Part shown: positions 8,022 to 16,672 of the stretch, piece by piece | Layout of the letters: each line of letters begins with the position of its first letter | How positions within the stretch are numbered: the first letter of the stretch is position 1 | Origin: JAEZBP01 sp963832725 | GTDB lineage: Bacteria > Myxococcota_A > Polyangia > Polyangiales > Sandaracinaceae | Assembly: GCA_963832725.1 (NCBI GenBank) | Contig: CAWHVG010000002.1 | Span: 248,001 to 312,000, forward strand | Length of the DNA: 64,000 nt | Direction: 5' to 3' | Program-made: the position numbers and the translations under genes | The notes under the pieces: generated by a model | Told to the model about the DNA's origin: nothing | What the model saw: the letters and a program-made list of their open reading frames with translations, nothing else | The model's database searches: none

Positions 8022-8453
8022 TCAGCGCTGCCGGCCCGCGGCCCGCATCATCAGCGCGACGCCCCCCGCCACCAAGGCCGCCGACACCAGCGGGATGGCC
8101 CCAAAGCCAAAGCCCAACCAGAGCATGTTGGCGCCCACCGACCCTTCGCAGCCCAGCGCGAGCAGGGCGACGACCACCCCCAACACCCATCCCCCCTCGG
8201 CGCGCAGCCGCCGGAGCAGCACCAGCTGAGCGATGCCGCTGACCATGAGCGCCGCCCCCAGAGCCCGCAACAAGGTCAGGATGAAGGTCGCCACCGGCGC
8301 TGACCCCGCGGCCGCGCCCAGGTAGGCCACGTGGAAGGGCTGCAGCTCCCGCTGAGTCAGGTCGAGGAGTCCGCCGAGCACGTGCCACCCGGCGCCGATC
8401 TGTGCGAGCCGATAGCCGATGCGAGCCGCCAGCTGTGGCGATTCAGCGTCCAT
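8022..8453 (-). CDS. Small integral membrane protein
   Basis: The 143-residue protein has four hydrophobic segments that look like transmembrane helices: around residues 15-32, 50-80, 88-106 and 115-137 (the last is GFGAIPLVSAALVAGGVALMM). The N terminus is MDAESPQLAARIGYRL with no signal peptide. No catalytic motif is visible and I do not recognise the family. It faces the RIO kinase gene across about 195 bases and lies opposite the flavoprotein gene at 8733. A start further in is possible but the ATG at 8453 gives a plausible soluble N-terminal tail. Confidence 0.65.
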   Translation of the reverse strand: MDAESPQLAARIGYRLAQIGAGWHVLGGLLDLTQRELQPFHVAYLGAAAGSAPVATFILTLLRALGAALMVSGIAQLVLLRRLRAEGGWVLGVVVALLALGCEGSVGANMLWLGFGFGAIPLVSAALVAGGVALMMRAAGRQR

Positions 8454-8732
8454 CTCACACCTCGTATTTGCTATCAGGGTGAAGGTTGAAGCCTAACCCC
8501 TGCTCCAGCCGGACAATACTCGCATGCCGCTGACGCCCGGGGCTCTGGATGTTCACCCCACCGACATCGGCCACCGGCTCGGTGAGCCGCCGGCTCTGTT
8601 CCACGGCATGACCATGTCGCACGCACCGACCCCGGTCGAACCCGGTCCATACGGGGTTGGCCCGGCGCGGAGCGTGGTTACCGAGTTGGGTGACGGTACA
8701 TCTTCTGCCGGACGCACCACGGGGAGAGCGAC

Positions 8733-10154
8733 ATGGCAAACGGGGGGCATGTGGACGTGCTGGTGGTGGGCGGCGGGCCCGGCGGCACGCCGGCGGCGAT
8801 GGCCCTGGCGCGCGGCGGCAAGCGGGTGCTCCTGGCGGTGGCCGGGCGGGGGCTGGGCGGCGCGTGTCTGTTCGAGGGCTGCATCCCGTCCAAGATCTTC
8901 CGCGAGACCGCGGCGCGGCGGCTGGAGATCGCGCGGAGCGCGGAGTTCGGTCTGAAGCTGGCCGACAGCCAGGCGACGGTGGACTGGTCGGCGGTGCAAT
9001 CACGCCGTCACCGCATCCTCAACCAGCGCGCGCAGGGGGCGCTGGGGCAGGCGCGCGCCATCCCCGGACTGGAGGTGGTGTTCGGCCGCGCGCGTTTGGG
9101 CGGGCCGCGCGAGGCGCTGATCGAGGCGGACGGCGAGCGACGGCACGTGCACTTCGATCGGGCCATCCTCGCCACCGGTTCGGCCCCCAACCGCTTGCCG
9201 ATCCCCGGCGCCGATCTGCCCGGCGTGATCACTTCCGGGGGGCTGATCGAGATCGGTTTCATCCCGGACTCGCTGGTGCTGATCGGCGGCGGACCGATCG
9301 GCATCGAGATGGCGCAAATCTTTGCACTGCTCGGGAGCCGGGTGACGGTGCTGGAAGCCGCGCAGCGCATCCTGGCGCCGGTGGATTCGGTGCTGGCCGC
9401 GCGCCTCGCCGCGGAGCTCGCTGCGACCGGCATCAGCCTGGAGACCGACGTCCGCGTCGAAGCCATCGAGGGCGGGGACCGCCACCACCGCGTGCGCTAC
9501 CACCACGCCGGAGCGGAGCGACAGGTGGAGGCAGAAGTCGTAGCCATCGTGGCCGGGCGTCACCCCAACGTCGACGGGCTGGGCCTCGAGACCACCGCAG
9601 TGCACCACGACCGCCACGGCGTCCGGGTGAACGGCGAGCTCGAGACCGACGAGCCGGGGATCTTCGCGACCGGCGACCTGGTCGGGCATCCCATGTTCGC
9701 GCACTGGGCGACGGCGCAGGCGCTAGCTGTCGCGCGCCATCTGCTCGGACAACCCGTCGCCTGGCCGCGACCGGAGAGCAACAGCGCCGTGATCTTCTCG
9801 CGGCCCGAGCTGGGCATGGCCGGCCTGACCGAGGAGGCGGCCCGAGCGGCGGGCATGGATGTGACGGTCGCGGAATACGACTACCGCGGCGATGCCCGCG
9901 CGCAGATCAGCGGCGAGACGACGGGGCTGCTCAGGATCGTGTATCGCTGCGACGATCTGCGCATAGTCGGCATGCACGCCTTGATCGAAGGCGCGGCCGA
10001 TCTCATGGGCGAAGCGGCGCTGGCCATCGCCGCCGGCATGACACTACCGGTGCTCGCCGGAGCCATCCACCCGCACCCGACGCTGACCGAAGGCTTCGCT
10101 CTCGCCGCTCGCTCGGCACTCGCCCGGGCGGAGCGCGGCAGGCAACCCGGCTAG
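8733..10154 (+). CDS. FAD-dependent disulfide oxidoreductase, dihydrolipoamide dehydrogenase-like
   Basis: The 473-residue flavoprotein has the N-terminal FAD motif VLVVGGGPGGTPAAMALA (residues about 9-26), the redox-active disulfide as GGACLFEGCIPSK (Cys-X4-Cys, about 43-55), the second dinucleotide motif LVLIGGGPIGIEMAQIFA for NAD(P)H (about 180-197) and the C-terminal HPHPTLTE that holds the catalytic His-Glu pair. This is the architecture of class I pyridine nucleotide-disulfide oxidoreductases. The cysteine motif differs from the usual GGTCLNVGCIPSK, and the gene is not next to pyruvate or 2-oxoglutarate dehydrogenase genes, so the natural disulfide substrate is unclear. The ATG at 8733 has GGGGAGAG nine bases upstream. 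Confidence 0.9.
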   Translation: MANGGHVDVLVVGGGPGGTPAAMALARGGKRVLLAVAGRGLGGACLFEGCIPSKIFRETAARRLEIARSAEFGLKLADSQATVDWSAVQSRRHRILNQRAQGALGQARAIPGLEVVFGRARLGGPREALIEADGERRHVHFDRAILATGSAPNRLPIPGADLPGVITSGGLIEIGFIPDSLVLIGGGPIGIEMAQIFALLGSRVTVLEAAQRILAPVDSVLAARLAAELAATGISLETDVRVEAIEGGDRHHRVRYHHAGAERQVEAEVVAIVAGRHPNVDGLGLETTAVHHDRHGVRVNGELETDEPGIFATGDLVGHPMFAHWATAQALAVARHLLGQPVAWPRPESNSAVIFSRPELGMAGLTEEAARAAGMDVTVAEYDYRGDARAQISGETTGLLRIVYRCDDLRIVGMHALIEGAADLMGEAALAIAAGMTLPVLAGAIHPHPTLTEGFALAARSALARAERGRQPG

Positions 10155-10160
10155 CGCTAG

Positions 10161-10219
10161 CAGTCCGTTGAAGTACCGAGCCCGAAGGATATTGGAGCGC
10201 CACGGCCCGGCTGGGTGTT
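10161..10219 (+). repeat. Dispersed 60-bp repeat, copy a
   Basis: The stretch starting CAGTCCGTTGAAGTACCGAG recurs, with a few mismatches, at 34860-34920 in the same orientation. Neither copy lies in a gene. The 34.9-kb copy abuts IS91-related DNA, so it may be the end of another insertion sequence. Confidence 0.6.
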
Positions 10220-10287
10220 GGCGTGAAGAGCCTACGTGGAGGCCGGCACGCGCCGCGAACCGATGATCGCGCAATGATCATGGTGCG

Positions 10288-10445
10288 GCCATGCGAGCGC
10301 ACCGAGCCCTCGCGAGAGCGCGACCGACGGTGGCGAAGCCAGGCCGCGCCGGAAGCGTCGTCGCCGCCGTCGTGGTGGCGGTGGTGACGCGAATCGAGCG
10401 AGCGGCCCGGTGAGCGAGGGCGGCGCGGAGTAGCTTCCCGGAGCG
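10288..10445 (+). pseudogene. Detached copy of the RIO kinase 3' end
   Basis: About 158 bases match the last 50 codons of the RIO kinase gene (7687-7840), including the stop codon and the bases just after it. The frame is preserved and encodes ASAPSPRES, an arginine cluster and the same ending SGPVSEGGAE. There are several substitutions, so the duplication is not recent. There is no start and the rest of the kinase is absent. This duplicated end explains most of the otherwise empty stretch 10155-10478. Confidence 0.75.
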
Positions 10446-10478
10446 TGCCCCCTGAAAGGGCGCGCCATGGGCTCTCGA

Positions 10479-11143
10479 TCACTCTCCCGCGTTTTCGGCG
10501 CCCATCGCCGCGGCGCGGGCGTCGATTCGTCGGGCCCAGCTCGCCATCCGCGCGCGGTCGCGCGCCGACTCGTCCACCGACAGGTTCTGCGCGCGGTGGA
10601 TCGCATCTCGAGCCCGACCGAGGTTTCCCTCGTCGTACGCGGCGCGCGCGAGCTCGTACCAGGCACGGAAGGTCTCGAGCGCCTCTTCGATCGATGCCGC
10701 GGCCTCTCCATCTGGCTGTCCCATCGCTCTGAGCAGCACCACCAGGTTCGTGAACGAGGGGTCGAGCCGAGCCGCCAGCTCCGCGTGCGCGAGCGCAGGC
10801 GGGACGCCTCGTCGGTGTCGCGATTGGAGCCAGAGGTCCGCCAGCACTTCGTGCGCTTCGGCCGACGAGAGCGCGATCACCTGCATCGGCGGCGTCGGAC
10901 CTTCAGCGGTGTCTCGTGCTCGTGTCCGCACGACCAGAACACGGTCGAGAGCCCGCGGTGCAGCTGCTCGAGGTGCTCGGCCGTCCGGACGGCGCGCTCG
11001 CGGCCGGCATCGGTCTCGAGGTGGACGTGCGGCGTCCGTACGCTCCACCAGTTCTGCGCGCGCGCTTGAAGCGAGCGCGCGCAGCCCGAGGCAGAGAGCA
11101 GCGCCGTCGCCACGATCAGCGCATGGAAACGGCTTCCCCACAT
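10479..11143 (-). pseudogene. Lipoprotein gene interrupted by a frameshift
   Basis: The first part, 11143 to about 10920, encodes MWGSRFHALIVATALLSASGC, a lipoprotein signal with the lipobox ending at Cys21, and then VRTPHVHLETDAGRERAV. The second part, about 10925 to 10479, continues in another frame with MQVIALSSAEAHEVLADLW and a helical region ending AAAMGAENAGE. The two halves join into one sensible protein of about 220 residues, so a single frameshift near 10900-10930 is likely. The order (lipobox, a segment like 'response to threat' peptidase-associated domains, helical tail) resembles myxobacterial surface lipoproteins that I cannot name. It could be real decay or a sequence error. Confidence 0.6.
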
Positions 11144-11204
11144 GCCTCCACAATACCGAACGTGCCGACATCGATCGAGAGCCGCTTCCCTCGTTTCAGC
11201 GCGA

Positions 11205-13832
11205 TCAGCGGCGCAGGAAGATCGGGTTCGTCACGCCGAAGGGGATGCGGCCCGGATGCACCGGCTCGAGCGCGGCGCTGCCGTAGGCGGCGAAGATGGC
11301 GTAGCTCTCCGCGCTCGAGACGTCGACAGTGATGTCCCGCTCGAAGCGGATGGTCGGCGTGAGCGGGTCGGCGTCCTCGGGGAGGATGTCGATCGTCTGC
11401 ACGGTCTCGCCGTCCACCACCACGTCGAGGTGCCCGACGTCGATCCAGCTCGCCGCCTGCACGCGCACGTGCACCGTGGCCTGTGCACCGACGCCGCTCG
11501 CGTCGTCACCCGGGCCCGCGTCGCCGACCGACGCGTCGACGTAGATGCCGCCGCTGATGGTGGCGTGGCCGGCCGCCAGCGCGTCGCGTACCGCGTCCGG
11601 GGTGAGCGCGCTCGGATCGTCGGTGCCGACCGAGAGACAGGTGCGCGGGTAGCCGACCGGCGAGCCGGCGATGTGGTGACTGTCCGACGAGCCCACCGCG
11701 AACACCCGGCGGCCGTGCGAGAGCAGCGAGAGCCAGTCGCGGACGGTGCGATCACGGTTGTGCAGCCAGTCGCTGTCGTTGAAGACCTCCACCAGCGTGA
11801 AGCGCTCGTCCCAAGCGTCGGGGTTCCCGATGTCGCCCGTCAGCGGGTCGTAGCCGACGTAGTCGAAGTAGTTCGGATCGCCGCGCGGGTGGTTGATGAT
11901 GATCACCGGCTGCTCGGGACGCATGCGCACGGTGTCGAAGACCTCCGGCGGCTCCAGCGAGACGACAGGTTGGCTCGGATCCGCGACGGTCGGATAGCGC
12001 TGCCAGCGCGGCGCGCCGGCGTTGACCTCGTCCGGTAGCGGCGCCAGCGGCACCACGCCCATGTGGCCCCAAGTCTGGAAGCTGGTCATCTCGATCGAGG
12101 AGACGCCGTAGAGCCAATCGGTCAGACCGAGCTCGTCGATGATCGGCTGGAAGGAGCCGACGTACTCGTGGTCGGACCGGACGGGGATCTCCAGGCCGTC
12201 CGCGGCCGCCGAGCGCACCTTCTGGTGGGCGTCGTCGCCCGAGTCGTTCGAGCGGTGGGTGTGGATGTGGAAGTCGCCGCAGAGGACGCCGGTGGTGTCG
12301 ACGACGCGGGTCAGGCTGAAGCTCGCGTCGACCGTATCGCCTTCGCCGACGGTGACGTCGCGGCTGTCGAGCTCGTACTCGTAGCCGCGCGAGACGATGA
12401 CGCGCGAGGTGCCGGCCGGGACGCGCAGGGTGATCTCGCCGTCGGTCGGATACGTGACCTGCGTGCGCCCGCCGGCGATCTCGGGGATGCCCCAGCTCCC
12501 GGGCGGGCTCGGCGCGGCCTCGCTCCCCGTCGGCATCACCTGCACGCGCACCGGCAAGGGCGCGTCGCTGCCGGTCTCGGTGACCTGGACGTGTACGTAG
12601 CCGCCTTCGGGCAGGCTCAGATCGGCGCTCGCCTCGCCGCCGGGCACCGACACGGCATCGCTCGGGCGATCGCCGCGCCGGAACGCGGTGAGCTGGACCG
12701 CGCTCGCGCCGGGCACGGTCAGCGCGTAGCTCCCGTCGGCGCCGCTTCGGGTGCGCGAGACGAAGCCCGCGTCGTCCTCGGCGACGACCCACACGTCCTC
12801 GGTGGCATTCCCGGACGCGTCGCGGACGGTGCCGGTGATGGTGCGCGCGTCCTGGCCCTGCGTCTCGAGCACCGCCTCCGTCAACCCGCTCACGCCCGGG
12901 CCGCCGAGGACGATGCGCGCGTGATGGCGGGTGGCCTCGTCGCAGGCGTGCACCGCGAACGAGTGGGTGAAGAAGGACACGAAGCCCGACACTTGCAGGC
13001 CGGCCCCCAGCTCTTCGTCGGGCGCGATGTACGCGAAGCTGGTGCCGCGCGGATCGGCGAAGCCGGCCCAGGGGAGCGTCTGGTCGCTGGTGTCGAACCC
13101 GACCGCGGGCCCGAAGGCAGGCATGCGCGGCGTGTGCATGAAGCCGTGCATGATGATGGCGCGCGCGCTCTGTTGTCCCGAGCGCACGGTGAGGTGAACA
13201 TCGACGTAGCGGGCGCCCGGCGCGAGCTCGTAGTCGATGGCGGCGCGCATCGTGGAGAAGTCGGCGGTCAGCAGCGGGCCGACGACGTTGTCGAAGAAGG
13301 GCAGCGGCCGGAGAGGCCCCTCGGCGCGCACCACGGCGGCGTTCCCGTCGCTGCCGTCGTTCATGACCGTCACGTGCTCGGTGAGCACCGTCATCCGCCC
13401 GAGCAGGATGAGGATCTCCCCGAAGTCGCCCGGCTCGACCAGCGCGCCGTCCTGCACCCGCGCGATGCCGACCGGCCGGCCGCCCCACGGATCGTAGAGC
13501 TCCGACTCGTCGACGTCCTCGATGACCATCGCCACGTGCTCGTTGGCCAGGACGAAGTCGCCGCCCTCCCAGACCTGCAAGCCGCTCGGGAAGGGCGGGA
13601 GCTGATCGGCGCGCACCCGGCCCGCGCGCGCCTCTCCGGCGCTGACGCCGAGCGGGTCGGGGTGGCCGTCCGCATCGCCGGCCTCGAAGGGCTGGATCTC
13701 GCAGCTCTGCGCGCCGCCGCCGTCGCCGCCGCCGTCGTTCTCGGGCCCTGCGTCGCGCTCCGGGCTCGGGGTGCCGCACGAGGCGAGCGGAAAGAACAGC
13801 AGTGAAAGGACCGAAAGGCGGAGCGGGCGCAT
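11205..13832 (-). CDS. Large secreted lipoprotein with CehA/McbA-like PHP metallohydrolase domain
   Basis: The 875-residue protein starts with the lipoprotein signal MRPLRLSVLSLLFFPLASC. An Asp/Gly-rich linker follows. A carboxypeptidase-regulatory-like beta domain lies at about 335-400 (ITGTVRDASGNATEDVWVV). A PHP-type domain begins near residue 520 with DFHIHTHRSND, continues with SDHEYVGS, then IINHPRGDP and ends with GSSDSHHIAG. These His/Asp motifs are the metal ligands of the CehA/McbA family of metallohydrolases. The substrate is not predictable; family members act on phosphate or ester bonds. The gene is single, and its start is backed by the signal peptide. No lesion was seen across 2.6 kb. 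Confidence 0.85.
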   Translation of the reverse strand: MRPLRLSVLSLLFFPLASCGTPSPERDAGPENDGGGDGGGAQSCEIQPFEAGDADGHPDPLGVSAGEARAGRVRADQLPPFPSGLQVWEGGDFVLANEHVAMVIEDVDESELYDPWGGRPVGIARVQDGALVEPGDFGEILILLGRMTVLTEHVTVMNDGSDGNAAVVRAEGPLRPLPFFDNVVGPLLTADFSTMRAAIDYELAPGARYVDVHLTVRSGQQSARAIIMHGFMHTPRMPAFGPAVGFDTSDQTLPWAGFADPRGTSFAYIAPDEELGAGLQVSGFVSFFTHSFAVHACDEATRHHARIVLGGPGVSGLTEAVLETQGQDARTITGTVRDASGNATEDVWVVAEDDAGFVSRTRSGADGSYALTVPGASAVQLTAFRRGDRPSDAVSVPGGEASADLSLPEGGYVHVQVTETGSDAPLPVRVQVMPTGSEAAPSPPGSWGIPEIAGGRTQVTYPTDGEITLRVPAGTSRVIVSRGYEYELDSRDVTVGEGDTVDASFSLTRVVDTTGVLCGDFHIHTHRSNDSGDDAHQKVRSAAADGLEIPVRSDHEYVGSFQPIIDELGLTDWLYGVSSIEMTSFQTWGHMGVVPLAPLPDEVNAGAPRWQRYPTVADPSQPVVSLEPPEVFDTVRMRPEQPVIIINHPRGDPNYFDYVGYDPLTGDIGNPDAWDERFTLVEVFNDSDWLHNRDRTVRDWLSLLSHGRRVFAVGSSDSHHIAGSPVGYPRTCLSVGTDDPSALTPDAVRDALAAGHATISGGIYVDASVGDAGPGDDASGVGAQATVHVRVQAASWIDVGHLDVVVDGETVQTIDILPEDADPLTPTIRFERDITVDVSSAESYAIFAAYGSAALEPVHPGRIPFGVTNPIFLRR

Positions 13833-13867
13833 CCGTCCATGCTAGTCCGCCGTATCCGTGATTCCTA

Positions 13868-13994
13868 CCCAATCTCGGCGGCCCTCGCCGCGCGACTCAG
13901 CGTCACTCCTCCTCGACGATGCTGTGGCATCGCCTCATCGTCGTTCCTTGATTCGCACGCCCTCGGCGTGCTCGGCGGTCTCCCCGATATTGGG
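13868..13994. repeat. Long imperfect palindrome, family 1, copy a
   Basis: The ends CCCAATCTCGG (13868-13878) and CCGATATTGGG (13984-13994) are inverted copies with one mismatch. The centre is CTCCTCGACGATGC, a short loop, then GCATCGCCTCATCGTCG. The same centre occurs at about 14640 and 15580. The element occupies most of the gap between the two divergent genes. Confidence 0.7.
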
Positions 13995-14205
13995 CGCTCA
14001 CTACGGATACGGGCGGGCTCCCGCTGGCGACGCTGTGGCCAGGGCCGGCGACGCCGCAGCGAGGGCCGGCGCGGCGCGAATCCAGCCAGGCTCGCACCGG
14101 GTCCGGCATCTCGATGGCGGCACGCCGGTGCTCGCCCATGCGAAGCGGTGCGCGACCTCGATCGGGGGCGTGGCCGGCGGTCGCGGGCGGGACTATCTGA
14201 GCGAC

Positions 14206-14568
14206 ATGGTCGAGCTGCATCTGAGGGACGGCGCCGTCGACGTCGACGTGCGTGGTTTGCACAAGGTCTGGGCGCTGAAGAGCCACCTGCGGATCCCGCT
14301 GAAGGCGATCACCATCGTGCGCCGGCCCTCGCGGATCACGCTCCGAAACATCTGGAAGGGCTGGCGCGCGCCGGGCACCCACCTCCCGGGCTACCTGGTG
14401 GCGGGCACCTATTACAAAGGTGGAGAGCGCCACTTCTGGGACGTGCGCCGGCCGACCAACGCCATCGAGATCGGGCTCAGCGGCGCCGACTACGACCGCA
14501 TCTTCATCGAGGTCGACAACCCCGAGGCGGAGATCCGCCGCATCGAGGACGCGCGCGCCGCGGCGTAG
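14206..14568 (+). CDS. Conserved hypothetical protein, PH-like fold suggested
   Basis: The 120-residue protein starts MVELHLRDGAVDVDVRGLHK. It has alternating beta strands, a conserved-looking centre THLPGYLVAGTYYKGGERHFWDV (given in two parts: THLPGYLVAGTYY and GERHFWDV) and a C-terminal helix PEAEIRRIEDARAA. I recognise this as a widespread small uncharacterised family of actinobacteria and related groups in which the G-x-F/W-D-V motif recurs. A bacterial PH-like fold is suggested by the strand pattern and final helix. Its role is unknown. The ATG at 14206 is chosen over the longer upstream frame, which would run through the palindrome. Confidence 0.75.
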   Translation: MVELHLRDGAVDVDVRGLHKVWALKSHLRIPLKAITIVRRPSRITLRNIWKGWRAPGTHLPGYLVAGTYYKGGERHFWDVRRPTNAIEIGLSGADYDRIFIEVDNPEAEIRRIEDARAAA

Positions 14569-14599
14569 AGCACCGATTCATTCGAATCCGCCGGAAATC

Positions 14600-14699
14600 G
14601 CGGGCGGGACGCGGTCCATCCGCGGCCCGTGCCTCCTCGACGATGCTTCGGCATCGCCTCGTCGGCCCGAGCCACGGCTGGACCACGGTCCGGACGGCG
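14600..14699. repeat. Long imperfect palindrome, family 1, copy b
   Basis: The two arms, roughly 14600-14645 and 14650-14699, pair around CGACGATGC-TTCG-GCATCGCCTCGTCG. The outer arms include GCGGTCCATCCG and CGGCTGGACCACGG, which pair with a few mismatches. It lies between the PH-like gene and the thioredoxin gene, in a 335-base gap that otherwise holds nothing recognisable. Confidence 0.65.
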
Positions 14700-14903
14700 C
14701 CGGAAGGCGTCCTCGCCGGGTGCTCTCGGCCCGATTCGTCTTCTTTCCCGTCCGGGCTCGTCCCCGGATCCCTCTGGGCGGTCTCGTCCCGGCGGAGAGG
14801 GTCCCGCTGGCTCGAAGCGCTGGCGCGTGTACATCTCCGACACGAAATTGCGTCCCGTGCGCTCTCGACGTAACTCGCGGGCCGCTCGAACGTCCTACGA
14901 ACG

Positions 14904-15512
14904 ATGACCAGCGATTCACCCGCCCGCTCCGAGCTCCAGAGCGACGATCTCTCCGGCGCCGAGGCCGCCCGCGCGCCGGACGAGCGGAGCCGCGGTGGAG
15001 CCCTCGGCACGCTGCGCCGCATCTGGCCGTGGGGGCTCTTCGCGGCGGCGATCGCGCTGTGGTTCTTCTGGGCAGGCCCGCGCTCGGGGCTGCCGGCCGG
15101 CGACCAAGCGCCCGAGCTGCGGGTGCCGTGGACGGCGGGCGACGCGCCCTTCGACCTCGGCGCCGAGCGCGGCCACGTCACGGTGCTGGCGTTCTGGGCG
15201 ACCTGGTGCCCCGCCTGCCGAGCCGAAGGGCCGGCGCTCAGTCGGGTGGCCCAGCACGTCGAAGAGACCGGTGATCGGGTGGTGGGCGTCTCGGTGGACG
15301 ACGGCACCCTCGACGACGTCGCGCGGGCGGCCCGCAGCCTCGGGATGACCTACCCCATCGCGCTCGCCGACCGCGCCGACGTGGACCGCTTCGCCGTCGA
15401 GCTCTTGCCGACGGTCATCATCGTCGGCCCCGACGGCCACATCGTCCGCTCCTTCGCCGGCGCCGTCGGCGAGCAGCGCCTGATCGAGGCCGTCGAAGAA
15501 GCGCGCCACTGA
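14904..15512 (+). CDS. Membrane-anchored TlpA/ResA-type thioredoxin-like protein
   Basis: The 202-residue protein has a charged N terminus, one transmembrane helix (WPWGLFAAAIALWFFWAG, residues about 40-58) and a periplasmic thioredoxin fold. The active site is WCPAC (about 105-109) within VLAFWATWCPACRAEGP and the cis-proline is in LLPTVIIVGPDG. The TlpA/ResA group reduces disulfides in exported proteins, often for cytochrome c maturation, but no such genes are adjacent, so the client is unknown. The ATG at 14904 gives the whole anchor. The stop is immediately followed by the long palindrome at 15513. Confidence 0.9.
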   Translation: MTSDSPARSELQSDDLSGAEAARAPDERSRGGALGTLRRIWPWGLFAAAIALWFFWAGPRSGLPAGDQAPELRVPWTAGDAPFDLGAERGHVTVLAFWATWCPACRAEGPALSRVAQHVEETGDRVVGVSVDDGTLDDVARAARSLGMTYPIALADRADVDRFAVELLPTVIIVGPDGHIVRSFAGAVGEQRLIEAVEEARH

Positions 15513-15670
15513 GTGCGAGATCCATCCCGGTAGAAGAGGACCTGGCTTGTCCCGACGCTCCAGGGCGGCGTTGCTCCTCCTCGCCGATGCTATGCATCGA
15601 CTCGTCCGAGCGCCTTGCCCTGAAACGCCGGTCCGGCGCCATCTCCCCCTCTACCGGTCGGATCTCGCAC
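15513..15670. repeat. Long imperfect palindrome, family 1, copy c
   Basis: This is the longest and clearest member, 158 bases. The ends GTGCGAGATCC (15513-15523) and GGATCTCGCAC (15660-15670) are perfect inverted copies. Further in, CCGGTAGA pairs with TCTACCGG, CAGGGC pairs with GCCCTG, and the centre is GATGC-TAT-GCATCG. It begins at the stop codon of the thioredoxin gene. The following 150 bases up to 15821 hold a weak further repeat and no gene. Confidence 0.8.
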
Positions 15671-15821
15671 GAGATGTCCGAGGCGGAAGTCGCGACCGGT
15701 ATGGCCGAGCAATCGGCGTCGAGATTGGGGGCGCGCCCCCGCAGGAAGTGCAAAGCACTTTCGAGGAGGCTCGCGCCGGCCAGAACGTGTTGCGACTTCC
15801 GCGGAGGACATCTAGCTCGTC

Positions 15822-16562
15822 TCAGCGGGCTCGCGAGCGCTGGCGGTAGCGCGAGGGCGGCATGCCCAGCACGCGGCCAAGCTCACGGCTCATGTGGGCC
15901 TGATCAGTGTATCCGGCGTCGATCGCGGTGCGAGCGAGCGAGGGGCTCGCATCGATCGCGCCGAGCGCTCGCGCAGCGCGGGCGTTGCGCGCGAAGACCT
16001 TCGGCGTGACCCCGACGTGCTCGAGGAAGAGGCGGCGCGCGTGTTGCCGAGTGATGCCGAGCTCCGCGCTGAGCGTGTCCACGCGCATCCCGGGATCGGA
16101 GGCGAGACGCGAGGCGGCGTGGGCCACGCGCGGGTCGACGGGCTCCGCGCACCGGCTCCGGCTCGAGAGGAACGACTCGATCAGCCGCCGGGCGTCGTCG
16201 ACGGATGCCGTGTCGACGAGTCGGCGCTCGAGCTCGTGCGCGGCGGGGCCGAGGACCGAGACTGCGTCGACGGCTTGGTCGGTGAAGCGATGCGCCGCCT
16301 CGCGAAGGAAGACGACAGCGCCCCCGGGTCGGAAGCGCACCGCTGCGTGTCCGGCAGACCCACGTCCCTCGACCCAGAGCGTCCGGGTCATCGTGCCGAC
16401 CACCTCGAGCCGGCCGGCCGCCGCGTCGAAGATCGAATCGATGCAGCCGTCGGGGTGCACCGGATGCGACCCGCCGGTGCCGGTCGCGATCTCCGACGTC
16501 CAGTAGCATTCCACGAAGGGCGCGAGCGGGCCCGGCGCGTGCTCGCGGTAGCTGCGAGGCAT
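15822..16562 (-). CDS. AraC-family transcriptional regulator
   Basis: The protein of about 246 residues has an N-terminal sensor part beginning MPRSYREHAPGPLAPFVECYWTSE, as in AraC proteins of the DUF6597 type. A C-terminal double helix-turn-helix follows in about 155-245: the first helix pair in MRVDTLSAELGITRQHARRLF, the second in SLARTAIDAGYTDQAHMSREL, ending GMPPSRYRQR as the family usually does. It binds DNA and controls neighbouring or metabolic genes. The start at 16562 fits the family's usual beginning; an upstream ATG-equivalent at 16607 would add 15 residues. It diverges from the VOC gene, which is a likely target. Confidence 0.9.
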   Translation of the reverse strand: MPRSYREHAPGPLAPFVECYWTSEIATGTGGSHPVHPDGCIDSIFDAAAGRLEVVGTMTRTLWVEGRGSAGHAAVRFRPGGAVVFLREAAHRFTDQAVDAVSVLGPAAHELERRLVDTASVDDARRLIESFLSSRSRCAEPVDPRVAHAASRLASDPGMRVDTLSAELGITRQHARRLFLEHVGVTPKVFARNARAARALGAIDASPSLARTAIDAGYTDQAHMSRELGRVLGMPPSRYRQRSRAR

Positions 16563-16672
16563 CGAACACCGGTACGACGAGCGCGCTCTCACCGCAACGT
16601 GTTCCATCCGTTCAAGACGGGCCTTCTGCGGGCGGGTAGGCTGCGCGCCATTCCAGACCGAGAGGAGACGCG

